Of a stretch of DNA of 64,000 nt, positions 57,600-64,000 are shown in pieces; position 1 is the first letter of the stretch; each line of letters begins with the position of its first letter. Both the position numbers and the translations under genes were made by a program. Location of the stretch: contig NZ_JARAMP010000001.1 in assembly GCF_028802875.1 (NCBI RefSeq), positions 264,055-328,054 of the forward strand, written 5' to 3'. The notes under the pieces are model-generated. The model had not been told where the DNA came from. It ran no database searches and was given only the letters and a program-made list of their open reading frames with translations. Source of the DNA: Seohaeicola sp024304985 (GTDB taxonomy: Bacteria; Pseudomonadota; Alphaproteobacteria; Rhodobacterales; Rhodobacteraceae).

Positions 57600-58525
57600 A
57601 GCCCGGCCTCCCGCCGCCACAGGTCGAACACCTGCGCCGAGGTCAGGTCCGGCACATAGCCGAAATCACGCTTCAGCCGCGTATTGTCCAGAACAGGCCG
57701 GTATTGCAGAAACCGCACCTGCTCGGGCCCGTATTGCGACAGGCCCAGCGGATGCAGCACCGCCAAGGCCGCCCGCAGCGCCCAGGCCGGCACCCGCAGC
57801 ACCGGCTTGCCCAGTGCCGCCGCCAGCGCATCAACCGACATCCAGCCATCCCCGGCGACATTGTAGATCCCCGCAGGCCCATCGGTCGCCGCCCGCCGGA
57901 CGATCCGGGCCAGATCACGGGTCCAGATGAACACGAACGGGCTGTCGCTGCCCCGGATCGCCAGAAGGCGCCTGCGCCGGAACAATGCGGTGATCTGGTT
58001 GTCCACCCCCGCCCCCAGCACTGTGCCCACGCGCAGCACCACCTGCTCCAGCCCCGGATGCCGCGCCCGCGCCGCGGCCAGCATCTCCTCGACCTGACGC
58101 TTGTGATCGGCATAGGCGAATTCCGGATTGCCACGGCAGGGTGCGTCTTCCGTCAGCGGCACGGGGTTGTCCGCGTGATAGCCATAGGCCGCGCCCGAAC
58201 TGGTCACGACCAGCCGCCGCACCCCATGCGCCACGCAAGCCTCCAGCACATGCCGCGTGCCGGTCACATCCACCGCATGGGCCTGCGCCCGCGTCATCCC
58301 CGGCGGCGGCGTCACGATCGAGGCCAGATGCACCACCACCTCGGGCCGGATCGCACCGATCACCTGATCGGGGTCAGTGCCCGTCACATCCATCCGCCGG
58401 AACTCCAGCCCCTCAGGCAGCCCCCGGTCGGACAGATCCGTGACAATGACATCCTTTGCTGGCAAAGCCTCGGCCAGCGCGCGCCCCACCATGCCCGCCC
58501 CGCCGGTGATCAGGATGCGGGTCAT
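57596..58525 (-). CDS. NAD-dependent epimerase/dehydratase family protein
   Basis: The 309-residue extended SDR has the N-terminal ITGGAGMVGRALAEALPAKD, the DVTGTDPDQV acidic segment, VVHLASIVTPPPGM, VTSSGAAYGYHAD and the active-site tyrosine and lysine in FAYADHKRQVEEML. The spacing of YADHK (Y-x-x-x-K: Tyr, Ala, Asp, His, Lys) matches the family. Relatives act on nucleotide sugars, but many such enzymes reduce ketones or oxidise sterol-like alcohols. It overlaps its neighbours on both sides by four bases (BASS transporter and SDR), so it belongs to the monooxygenase operon. A sugar nucleotide role is not supported by this context. Confidence 0.85.
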   Translation of the reverse strand: MTRILITGGAGMVGRALAEALPAKDVIVTDLSDRGLPEGLEFRRMDVTGTDPDQVIGAIRPEVVVHLASIVTPPPGMTRAQAHAVDVTGTRHVLEACVAHGVRRLVVTSSGAAYGYHADNPVPLTEDAPCRGNPEFAYADHKRQVEEMLAAARARHPGLEQVVLRVGTVLGAGVDNQITALFRRRRLLAIRGSDSPFVFIWTRDLARIVRRAATDGPAGIYNVAGDGWMSVDALAAALGKPVLRVPAWALRAALAVLHPLGLSQYGPEQVRFLQYRPVLDNTRLKRDFGYVPDLTSAQVFDLWRREAGL

Positions 58526-59418
58526 GGCGCAACCTTGGTCCGCGCCATCACGCTGGCCAGAGCCAGCCCCGAAATCGCGTGCCAGATGCCCCAGAAGGCC
58601 GCCACCACAGCCATGCCGCCCAAGCCGCCGAAAAAGCCGAAGATCAGCACCAGACCCAGACCCGAGTTCTGGATGCCTGTCTCGATGGTCACGGCCCTGC
58701 GGTCAAAGGCCGACAGCCCCGCCAGACTGGCCGTCGCATAGCCCCCGCCCAGCGCCAGCGCGTTGTGCAGGATCACCAGCCCCGCGATTCCACCGGCATA
58801 AGTCAGGAATTGCGCCCAGTTGGCCGCCAGTGCGATGATGATGAACCCCACGAAAATCGCCATGGACACCCATTGCAACGGCTGTCGCAGCTTGCGCGTC
58901 ACGTCGGGGCGGCGGGCGTTCAGCGTCACCCCCAGAACCAGCGGCAACACCAGCATCAGCCCCACGGTGATCGCGATATTCACCGGATCAATCGAAGTGG
59001 CCCGCAGGATCTCGGCCGTGGGGGCATAGAGACTGCCCCAGAAGGCGATATTGAGCGGCGTCAGCAGGATCGCCGCCACCGTGGCAAAGGCGGTCATCGA
59101 CACTGACAGCGCCGCATTCCCCCCTGCCCGATGCGTGATGAAATTCGAGATGTTGCCCCCCGGACAGGCCGCCACCAGCATCAGCCCCAAGGCGACCGAT
59201 GGCTGTGGCCGCACCGCCAGCACCAGCAGAAACGTCAGGACCGGCAATACCACGAATTGCGACACAAGCCCGACGATCAGCGGTTTCGGCGCCCGCGCCA
59301 GAACCCGGAAATCTCGCGGCGCCAGATCAATGGCGATCGAGAACATCACCACCGCCAGAATCCCGTTCAGCAAAACCAGCGAGCCCGCCGAGAAATCAAG
59401 AACCGCCTCGTCGATCAT
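58522..59418 (-). CDS. Bile acid:sodium symporter (BASS) family transporter
   Basis: The 298-residue protein has nine or ten membrane helices. It starts MIDEAVLDFSAGSLVLLNGI and contains the crossover helix region LMLVAACPGGNISNFITHRA and NAALSVSMTAFAT, both typical of the BASS/SBF family. ETGIQNSGLGLVLIFGFF near the C-terminus is the second crossover motif (E-T-G-x-Q-N). These proteins import organic anions such as bile acids, pantoate, pyruvate or sulfated steroids with sodium. It overlaps the monooxygenase and epimerase genes by four bases, so it probably carries the substrate or product of that pathway. Confidence 0.9.
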   Translation of the reverse strand: MIDEAVLDFSAGSLVLLNGILAVVMFSIAIDLAPRDFRVLARAPKPLIVGLVSQFVVLPVLTFLLVLAVRPQPSVALGLMLVAACPGGNISNFITHRAGGNAALSVSMTAFATVAAILLTPLNIAFWGSLYAPTAEILRATSIDPVNIAITVGLMLVLPLVLGVTLNARRPDVTRKLRQPLQWVSMAIFVGFIIIALAANWAQFLTYAGGIAGLVILHNALALGGGYATASLAGLSAFDRRAVTIETGIQNSGLGLVLIFGFFGGLGGMAVVAAFWGIWHAISGLALASVMARTKVAP

Positions 59419-60731
59419 GCCGGTGCCCCTCCCAGCCTGCCGATCCAGCGGTTCACCGCTTTCCGATAGGTGGCCTTGTCCACATAATAGGCCATGCGCG
59501 GCAGATTGAGGTAGTTCATGCCCCCCGTGGCCCGGTCAAATCCCTGCGCCTTGGTCTGTTGCAGCTTGCGCGCTGCGGCTGATCCGTCCTGCAATCCCTT
59601 GATATAGCGCACGACCATTTCGGCCTGTTCATGCCGCCCCTGCCAGCCAAGCCCCGAGGCCTCGACCATGCCCAGCACGAAAAGGTCATCCCGCTGAGGA
59701 TGCATCGCGTTCAGGTAAAGATGCGGCGCATCCCCCTGCCAGTTCAGATGCGCCTTGTCGATGAACGGGTAATCCAGCCTATAGCCGGTGGCCGTCAGGA
59801 TCATGTCATAGTCGGACTGGCTGCCATCGGTGAAATGCACCGTCGGCCCGTCGAACCTGTCCACATCGGGCCTCACCCGGATGTCGCCATGTCCCGCGTG
59901 ATACAGCACCAGCGAGTTTACAATGGGGTGGCTTTCATACAGCCGGTAATCCGGCTTGGGAAAACCGTATTTCTGCGGTTCGCCCACGAACATGCGCAGG
60001 ATTGCCCCGTCCAGGATTCGCTTCAGCGGCATCGGCAGCCTGATCGCCCCGCCCAGCGTATCAGCGGGTTTGCCAAAAATGTATTTCGGCACGAAGTAAT
60101 AGCCGCGCCGCATCGACAGGTCGCAGGACAGCCCGTGATGGATCGCATCCACCGCAATGTCACAGCCGGAATTGCCCGCCCCGATCACCAGCACCCGCTT
60201 GCCGTCGAACTGGCTGGCATGACGATACTGCGCGGAATGGATCATCTCGCCGCTGAACGCGCCCTTGAAGCTGGGCATGTTCGGCGTGCTCAACGTGCCA
60301 TTGGCGATCAGAAGGCCCGCGAAATCCGCGGATTGCTCTGACTGCCCGTCGCGCCATGTGATGCGCCAGCCGTCATGAGGACCACCCAGCGGCGTGCAGG
60401 ACAGAACCTCGGCCCCAAAGCGGTAATGCCGGTGCAGGTCGAAATGCCGGGCGAAATCCTCGAAATAGCGCTTCATCTCGCGGTGGGACGGATAGTCGGC
60501 CACGTCGTCTCGCATCGGGAAATCGGCGAACTCCGTCATCCTCTTGGACGAGATCAGATGCGCCGTCTCATACATGGTCGAGCGGGGCCCGTCGATGTCC
60601 CACAGGCCACCCACACTGTCGTGCAGTTCGAACCCCTGAAAGGCGATACCGTGCTGGAGCAGCAACTTGGCCGTCGCCAAGCCCATCGGTCCCGCCCCGA
60701 TCAGGGCGTACCTGTCGCGTGCATTGGTCAT
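59415..60731 (-). CDS. Flavin-containing monooxygenase (class B)
   Basis: The 438-residue protein has the FAD motif ALIGAGPMGLATAKLLLQHG, the NADPH motif LVIGAGNSGCDIAVDAIHHG and between them FSGEMIHSAQYRH. This fits the FMO fingerprint F-x-G-x-x-x-H-x-x-x-Y rather than the Baeyer-Villiger form with tryptophan. ILTATGYRLDYPFI is the conserved ATG-x-Y stretch. It oxygenates a nitrogen, sulfur or carbonyl compound with NADPH and O2. The ATG at 60731 has GGGAGGA directly upstream. It heads the FMO-BASS-epimerase-SDR operon and is divergent from a TetR gene with a perfect palindrome between. Confidence 0.88.
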   Translation of the reverse strand: MTNARDRYALIGAGPMGLATAKLLLQHGIAFQGFELHDSVGGLWDIDGPRSTMYETAHLISSKRMTEFADFPMRDDVADYPSHREMKRYFEDFARHFDLHRHYRFGAEVLSCTPLGGPHDGWRITWRDGQSEQSADFAGLLIANGTLSTPNMPSFKGAFSGEMIHSAQYRHASQFDGKRVLVIGAGNSGCDIAVDAIHHGLSCDLSMRRGYYFVPKYIFGKPADTLGGAIRLPMPLKRILDGAILRMFVGEPQKYGFPKPDYRLYESHPIVNSLVLYHAGHGDIRVRPDVDRFDGPTVHFTDGSQSDYDMILTATGYRLDYPFIDKAHLNWQGDAPHLYLNAMHPQRDDLFVLGMVEASGLGWQGRHEQAEMVVRYIKGLQDGSAAARKLQQTKAQGFDRATGGMNYLNLPRMAYYVDKATYRKAVNRWIGRLGGAPA

Positions 60732-60757
60732 TCCGTCCTCCCTCATTGCAAGTTAAG

Positions 60758-60773
60758 TTGAACAAATGTTCAA
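60758..60773. promoter_or_regulatory. TetR operator between the monooxygenase operon and its regulator
   Basis: TTGAACA-AA-TGTTCAA is a perfect 16-bp inverted repeat 27 bases upstream of the monooxygenase start. It is the only strong dyad in the 61-base divergent gap and is the expected target of the adjacent TetR protein. Confidence 0.75.
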
Positions 60774-60792
60774 TCTAAGGCAAGATATTTCG

Positions 60793-61440
60793 ATGACCGC
60801 GATGCTGCCCTCCGCCCCGCCGCGCAAACGTGCCCCCTCCGCGCGGGCGCTGGCCACGCGGCAGCGCGTCTTCGATGCAGCGGAACAGGTCTTCGCCCGT
60901 CAGGGCTTCGATGGCGCCACGATCCGCGACATCGCCGCAGCGGCGGGCGAGCCGGTCGGAACGATCCACCATCACGGCGGCGGCAAGGAGGCCCTGTTCC
61001 ACGCCACCGTCGCCCGGCGGGCCGACACCCTGTCCCGGGCCCGACTTGACGCCCTCGCCCGATTGCGCGCCACTGACGAGCTGACCCCGGACGGCCTGCT
61101 GCGCGCCTTCATGCAGCCCTTCTTCGCCCTGTCACGGGACGATCCGCGCTGGCGCGACTATGCGCGCCTTGTCGCCTTCGTCTCGACCGATGACCGCTGG
61201 CGCGCCATTTCGGCCAGCTGTTTCGACCCCACCGCCCAGACCTTCATGGACGCATTGCACCAACGCCGCCCCGATGCCTCCCGCAGCCGGATCGCCGAAG
61301 CCTTCGTGTTCTCGGTCTCGGCCATGCTGGCCCTGCTGACCTCGCAAGGCCGGATCGCCGCCCTCGGCGGCACACCGGCCCCCGAGGATCAGCAATTCGA
61401 CCACCTCATCCATTTCTGCGCAGCAGGCTTTGCGGCGTAA
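60793..61440 (+). CDS. TetR/AcrR family transcriptional regulator
   Basis: The 215-residue protein has an HTH of TetR type (TRQRVFDAAEQVFARQGFDG, then ATIRDIAAAAGEPVGTIHHH). The usual Y-Y-H/F-F of the recognition helix end is replaced by I-H-H-H-G-G-G-K. The C-terminal domain DPRWRDYARLVAFVSTDDRW suits a DUF1956-like or TetR_C effector domain. I chose the ATG at 60793 because the earlier in-frame ATG at 60766 lies inside the operator palindrome; ATG 60802 is also possible. It is divergent from the flavin monooxygenase operon and probably represses it and itself until an inducer binds. Confidence 0.87.
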   Translation: MTAMLPSAPPRKRAPSARALATRQRVFDAAEQVFARQGFDGATIRDIAAAAGEPVGTIHHHGGGKEALFHATVARRADTLSRARLDALARLRATDELTPDGLLRAFMQPFFALSRDDPRWRDYARLVAFVSTDDRWRAISASCFDPTAQTFMDALHQRRPDASRSRIAEAFVFSVSAMLALLTSQGRIAALGGTPAPEDQQFDHLIHFCAAGFAA

Positions 61441-61537
61441 AGGTGTCCGGCACGGGCAGCGATGCGTGCCGCATGTCGACAGGTGTCCAGCCCAACAAAC
61501 CTGTGCTAACAGGTCGCCAAAGACGAGCGAGACGCAC

Positions 61538-62704
61538 ATGGGCAAGATCCCTTTCTGGAAAATCAAACGCGAGCTGCAAAGGTTGCGGCGGGACGGAACA
61601 GTCGTCGTGGGTGAAATGCTCCGCCGGCTCTATTTCCGCCGCTACTACGATCTTGTCACCCGCAAAGAGATCCGCCGCACAAACGGCACGGTCCCCATGC
61701 AGCGGGAAGTGGCGATCTATCTGATCTATCCCGAAACCGGCGTTCTGGCCTCTCACATCTACATGCTCGATGAAATCAAACGGGCCGGCATTAGTGCGAT
61801 CGTCGTCTCGAACCTGCCCCTGCACGACCATGACAGAGAGCGACTCCAGGCTGTCGCCACCCAGATCATCGAACGCCCGAATGTTGGTTACGATTTCGGC
61901 GGCTACCGGGACGGACTCCTTGAAATCGCGGATCGCCTGCCGACACTGGACCGCCTCTGGCTGCTCAACGACTCGGTCTGGATGGTGCCACGTCAGGACA
62001 GTTGGTTCACGCAGGCCCGCGCCATGAACAAGGACTTCACAGGCGCGACCTCCAGCTTTTCCATCCTCCGCAAAAGCCTTCTGGGGGCCAGACGTTTCGA
62101 TGCCTCGGACTATCGCGATATTGTCTGGACCCATCAGCCGGACAACCCGAATTTCCATTACGGGTCCTACGCCCTGTGCATCGGCAAGGCCATTCTGCAG
62201 GATCACCGGTTCATGGACTACTGGCGAAAGCTAGAGATCCGGAACGGCAAGAAACACACAGTCAGACGCGGCGAGATCGGCCTCAGCCAATGGGCCATCC
62301 GCCACGGCTATAGCCACGGCGCCACGCATGAGATCGACCAGTTGCCACAAGAGCTCGCCAAACTATCGGATGAAGACCTGGATCAGACCGCACGCGAACT
62401 GATCCTGTTCAGGGACACCACGATCGCCGGGATCAAACCGCGTGTGCTACGAACGGATATGTCGACCGTCGACGGCCGCAACGAACGAACCGGCCTGATC
62501 CTGACCGCCGTCGCCCGCCACGGCAGCGCTTATGCGCTGGCTCTCTACAACCTGCGTCATACGACCTTTCCATTCCTCAAGAAGTCGCCATTGTGGCTGT
62601 CAGCAGACGGGCCCAACTGTATTTTGAAGGTAGCCGAAAACATTTTGACACAGCAGACACCTCATGTTGTCCAAGAAGCCACGCTGCTTTGCGCTGACAG
62701 CTAG
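61538..62704 (+). CDS. Rhamnan synthesis protein F (RgpF)-like polysaccharide protein
   Basis: The 388-residue protein begins MGKIPFWKIKRELQRLRRDG. It contains VAIYLIYPETGVLASHIYML, VVSNLPLHDHDRERL, the hallmark RPNVGYDFGGYRDGL and LWLLNDSVWMVPRQDSWF, all typical of the RgpF (rhamnan synthesis F) family. These proteins are linked to glycosyl transfer in rhamnose-rich and other surface polysaccharides. The ATG at 61538 has an AGACGAGCGAGACG purine-rich leader but no strong ribosome site. The gene is GC-rich like the rest of the window, whereas the glycosyltransferase gene after it is AT-rich. A 250-base gap with no visible gene separates the two. Confidence 0.82.
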   Translation: MGKIPFWKIKRELQRLRRDGTVVVGEMLRRLYFRRYYDLVTRKEIRRTNGTVPMQREVAIYLIYPETGVLASHIYMLDEIKRAGISAIVVSNLPLHDHDRERLQAVATQIIERPNVGYDFGGYRDGLLEIADRLPTLDRLWLLNDSVWMVPRQDSWFTQARAMNKDFTGATSSFSILRKSLLGARRFDASDYRDIVWTHQPDNPNFHYGSYALCIGKAILQDHRFMDYWRKLEIRNGKKHTVRRGEIGLSQWAIRHGYSHGATHEIDQLPQELAKLSDEDLDQTARELILFRDTTIAGIKPRVLRTDMSTVDGRNERTGLILTAVARHGSAYALALYNLRHTTFPFLKKSPLWLSADGPNCILKVAENILTQQTPHVVQEATLLCADS

Positions 62705-62957
62705 ATAGTCCGTAGAATATTAATTCTTACTTAGATCTTGGGATTATCCAGTCGATCGCAAAACGTCCGCTCTAATGCATTCGCTAGGCGTGGAACTGCA
62801 ATCCGGCAGGAACCTGCCACTCGCGTCGCGCGCAGGCCTTCGCATCAATAACAATGGCCCTACATGTGTTGCTAAACTCACGGGCTTGGCTTAAGCGAAC
62901 GTACCGTGGGTTGATGCAGTTTCCTGGCTTTTGATAGCACTTTGGGTAACGGACGTT

Positions 62958-63941
62958 GTGAATAAAAATCTGACAAAACTACTTCAATGCTATCGAGCCC
63001 AGTGCGCCGACCAAACGCCGAAGCCGTGCTGGTTGGGTGGTAAATCTGAACTTGAAAAAGGAATTAACCTACATGGGTTCTTGCTTTCCGAAACGGGATT
63101 GGGGGAAAGTGCACGCCTCTTGTATCATGCGCTTTCAACTCAGGAACTGAAAATTGCGGCCTGCAACCGTTTACTCGAAGGTCGGCAAAATGAAGAGAGT
63201 TTTGTCGAACTTGTTTCGGCCAAGGCACCCTATGGTATTAGCCTCACTGTGGACGGCCTGACTGGGTTTAAGCGTCTCAGGTATCAGATCTGCAAACGCA
63301 AATATAATGTCGCCTACCCATTTTGGGAACTGGACAGCATTCCCCCAAAATACGTCGATTATCTAAGCAATTATGATAGTATTTGGGCTCCTTCAGGATT
63401 CATTCTCGAAATCCTACAGCGACATGGTTTATCAAACGTATATCTTGTGAAGCATCCAATAGACCTGCCATCGCAAGAGCCGAGATTCTTTGAACCATCG
63501 GGGCCACTGAGAATCCTCTTTCATTTTGATTTTGATTCTTTCCCAGCCAGAAAGAATCCTGAGGCGGCCATCTATGCCTTCAAGAAGGCCTTCCCAGGCA
63601 ACGAGAATGTTCGCCTGACCGTTAAAACACGGGGTCAGCGAGATTTGGGAAGACGTTTGTGGCTTGCTCAGCAAGCCGCGGATGATTCACGCATAGAGGT
63701 TGTCGACCGCCTCATGACCCGCAATGAGGTCAACGCCATGATGACAGAGCACGATGTTTTCCTGTCGCTCCATCGTTCCGAGGGTTTGGGACTTGGATGT
63801 GCCGAAGCACTGGCGGCCGGCAAGGTTGTCGTCGCCACGGATTACGGTGGATCGACCGAATTCATCAACGATGAAACTGAGAACGGCGGTGCGAAAGTCG
63901 GCCACGGTAGCGGCGGGATGAGCCTGCTGCGGGCGGCGTAA
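62958..63941 (+). CDS. Glycosyltransferase family 4-like protein, 3' end replaced by IS sequence
   Basis: The frame encodes a GT-B glycosyltransferase: INLHGFLLSETGLGESARLL, YPFWELDSIPPKYVDYLSNY, WAPSGFILEILQRHG, FHFDFDSFPARKNPEAAIYA and the nucleotide-sugar site LHRSEGLGLGCAEALAAGKV then ATDYGGSTEFINDET. After this point (about 63878) the sequence changes to NGGAKVGHGSGGMSLLRAA and stops. The usual last 60 or so residues are absent, and the DNA from there looks like an IS21-type end. The gene is therefore probably truncated and inactive. I chose GTG 62958; a TTG at 62931 is also open. Base composition is clearly lower in GC than the upstream RgpF-like gene. It probably belongs to a surface polysaccharide locus. 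Confidence 0.75.
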   Translation: MNKNLTKLLQCYRAQCADQTPKPCWLGGKSELEKGINLHGFLLSETGLGESARLLYHALSTQELKIAACNRLLEGRQNEESFVELVSAKAPYGISLTVDGLTGFKRLRYQICKRKYNVAYPFWELDSIPPKYVDYLSNYDSIWAPSGFILEILQRHGLSNVYLVKHPIDLPSQEPRFFEPSGPLRILFHFDFDSFPARKNPEAAIYAFKKAFPGNENVRLTVKTRGQRDLGRRLWLAQQAADDSRIEVVDRLMTRNEVNAMMTEHDVFLSLHRSEGLGLGCAEALAAGKVVVATDYGGSTEFINDETENGGAKVGHGSGGMSLLRAA

Positions 63942-64000
63942 AAGTCGTCCACCTTTACCCTTTCTGGCGACAGGGAGGGCGGGAGGATTTTCACTGTGGA
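63878..64000 (+). mobile_element. Left end of a probable IS21-family insertion sequence (runs off the window)
   Basis: At 63878 the glycosyltransferase sequence breaks off at TG, the usual IS21-family terminal dinucleotide. Two related repeats follow: GTGCGAAAGTCGGCCAC (63889-63905) and GCGTAAAAGTCGTCCAC (63936-63952), sharing AAAGTCG-x-CCAC. IS21 elements carry such multiple internal end repeats. The last bases, TTTTCACTGTGGA, could be the start of istA (F-T-V-E), but the gene lies beyond the window. Confidence 0.65.

Noticed and set aside
59415..60731. Trimethylamine monooxygenase (Tmm) as a specific assignment
   Set aside because: The FMO signature fits the superfamily only, the N-terminus does not look like Tmm, and no TMAO demethylase or TMA transport gene is nearby.
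1..64000. tRNA, rRNA, CRISPR arrays or prophage
   Set aside because: I scanned for these and saw no cloverleaf-like GGTTCGA...CCA segments, spaced direct repeats or phage structural genes; very short or degenerate copies could have been missed.

Overview
The window is GC-rich, densely coded DNA with many 1-8 base gene overlaps. Its gene content (TRAP and peptide ABC transporters, RutR-type pyrimidine catabolism, a DmdB-like acyl-CoA ligase, type II sulfide:quinone oxidoreductase, class II Calvin-type aldolase) points to an alphaproteobacterium of the Rhodobacteraceae/Roseobacter group. This rests on gene family content and organisation, not on a database search. No rRNA, tRNA or CRISPR array was seen. 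The replicon looks like a chromosome or chromid of a nutritionally versatile heterotroph.

Layout. 1-1.7 kb: the start of an MFS transporter (cut by the window edge) and a TPR-methyltransferase. 1.7-10.2 kb: a seven-gene minus-strand peptide-type uptake and catabolism operon (M20 deacylase, Dpp-type ABC transporter, aldehyde dehydrogenase, SDR), divergent from a PAS-LuxR regulator across a perfect palindrome. 10.8-14.4 kb: a fbp-fba-rpe-gph operon resembling a Calvin-cycle operon without RuBisCO or phosphoribulokinase. 14.6-30.9 kb: a large acyl-CoA catabolism region with two acyl-CoA synthetases, an IclR regulator, a paired acyl-CoA dehydrogenase, split MFE-2-like MaoC hydratase and dehydrogenase, thiolase, nitronate-monooxygenase-like protein, histidine phosphatase, an ACAD10/11-type phosphotransferase, thioesterase and an MDR reductase. 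The kinase plus dehydrogenase pair makes a 4-hydroxyacyl-CoA route a testable hypothesis.

31-33.8 kb: sulfide:quinone oxidoreductase with a small membrane protein and a TDT-family (TehA/Ssu1-like) exporter. 33.9-39.9 kb: amidohydrolase, MarR, crotonase, a TRAP transporter and maleylacetoacetate isomerase, suggesting aromatic or phenylpropanoid acid use. 40.2-52.2 kb: a reductive pyrimidine degradation locus (ABC transporter, dihydropyrimidinase, ureidopropionase-like hydrolase, RutR-like TetR, PreT/PreA) with two matching RutR-type operators. It is interrupted by a lower-GC island carrying a Panacea-type antitoxin gene overlapped by a small candidate toxin gene.

52.3-56.8 kb: a signalling locus with an HATPase-only protein, a hybrid histidine kinase with receiver and Hpt domains, a cysteine-free molybdopterin-fold periplasmic protein and a divergent NarL-type regulator. 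56.8-61.4 kb: SDR, epimerase, BASS transporter and flavin monooxygenase genes divergent from a TetR gene, with a perfect 16-bp palindrome between them. 61.5-64 kb: surface polysaccharide genes; the last glycosyltransferase is cut by what looks like the left end of an IS21-family element that runs off the window.

A short interspersed repeat (core CTTCWTYTTGCYYMAAATA followed by GC-rich hairpins) occurs at four gene boundaries.
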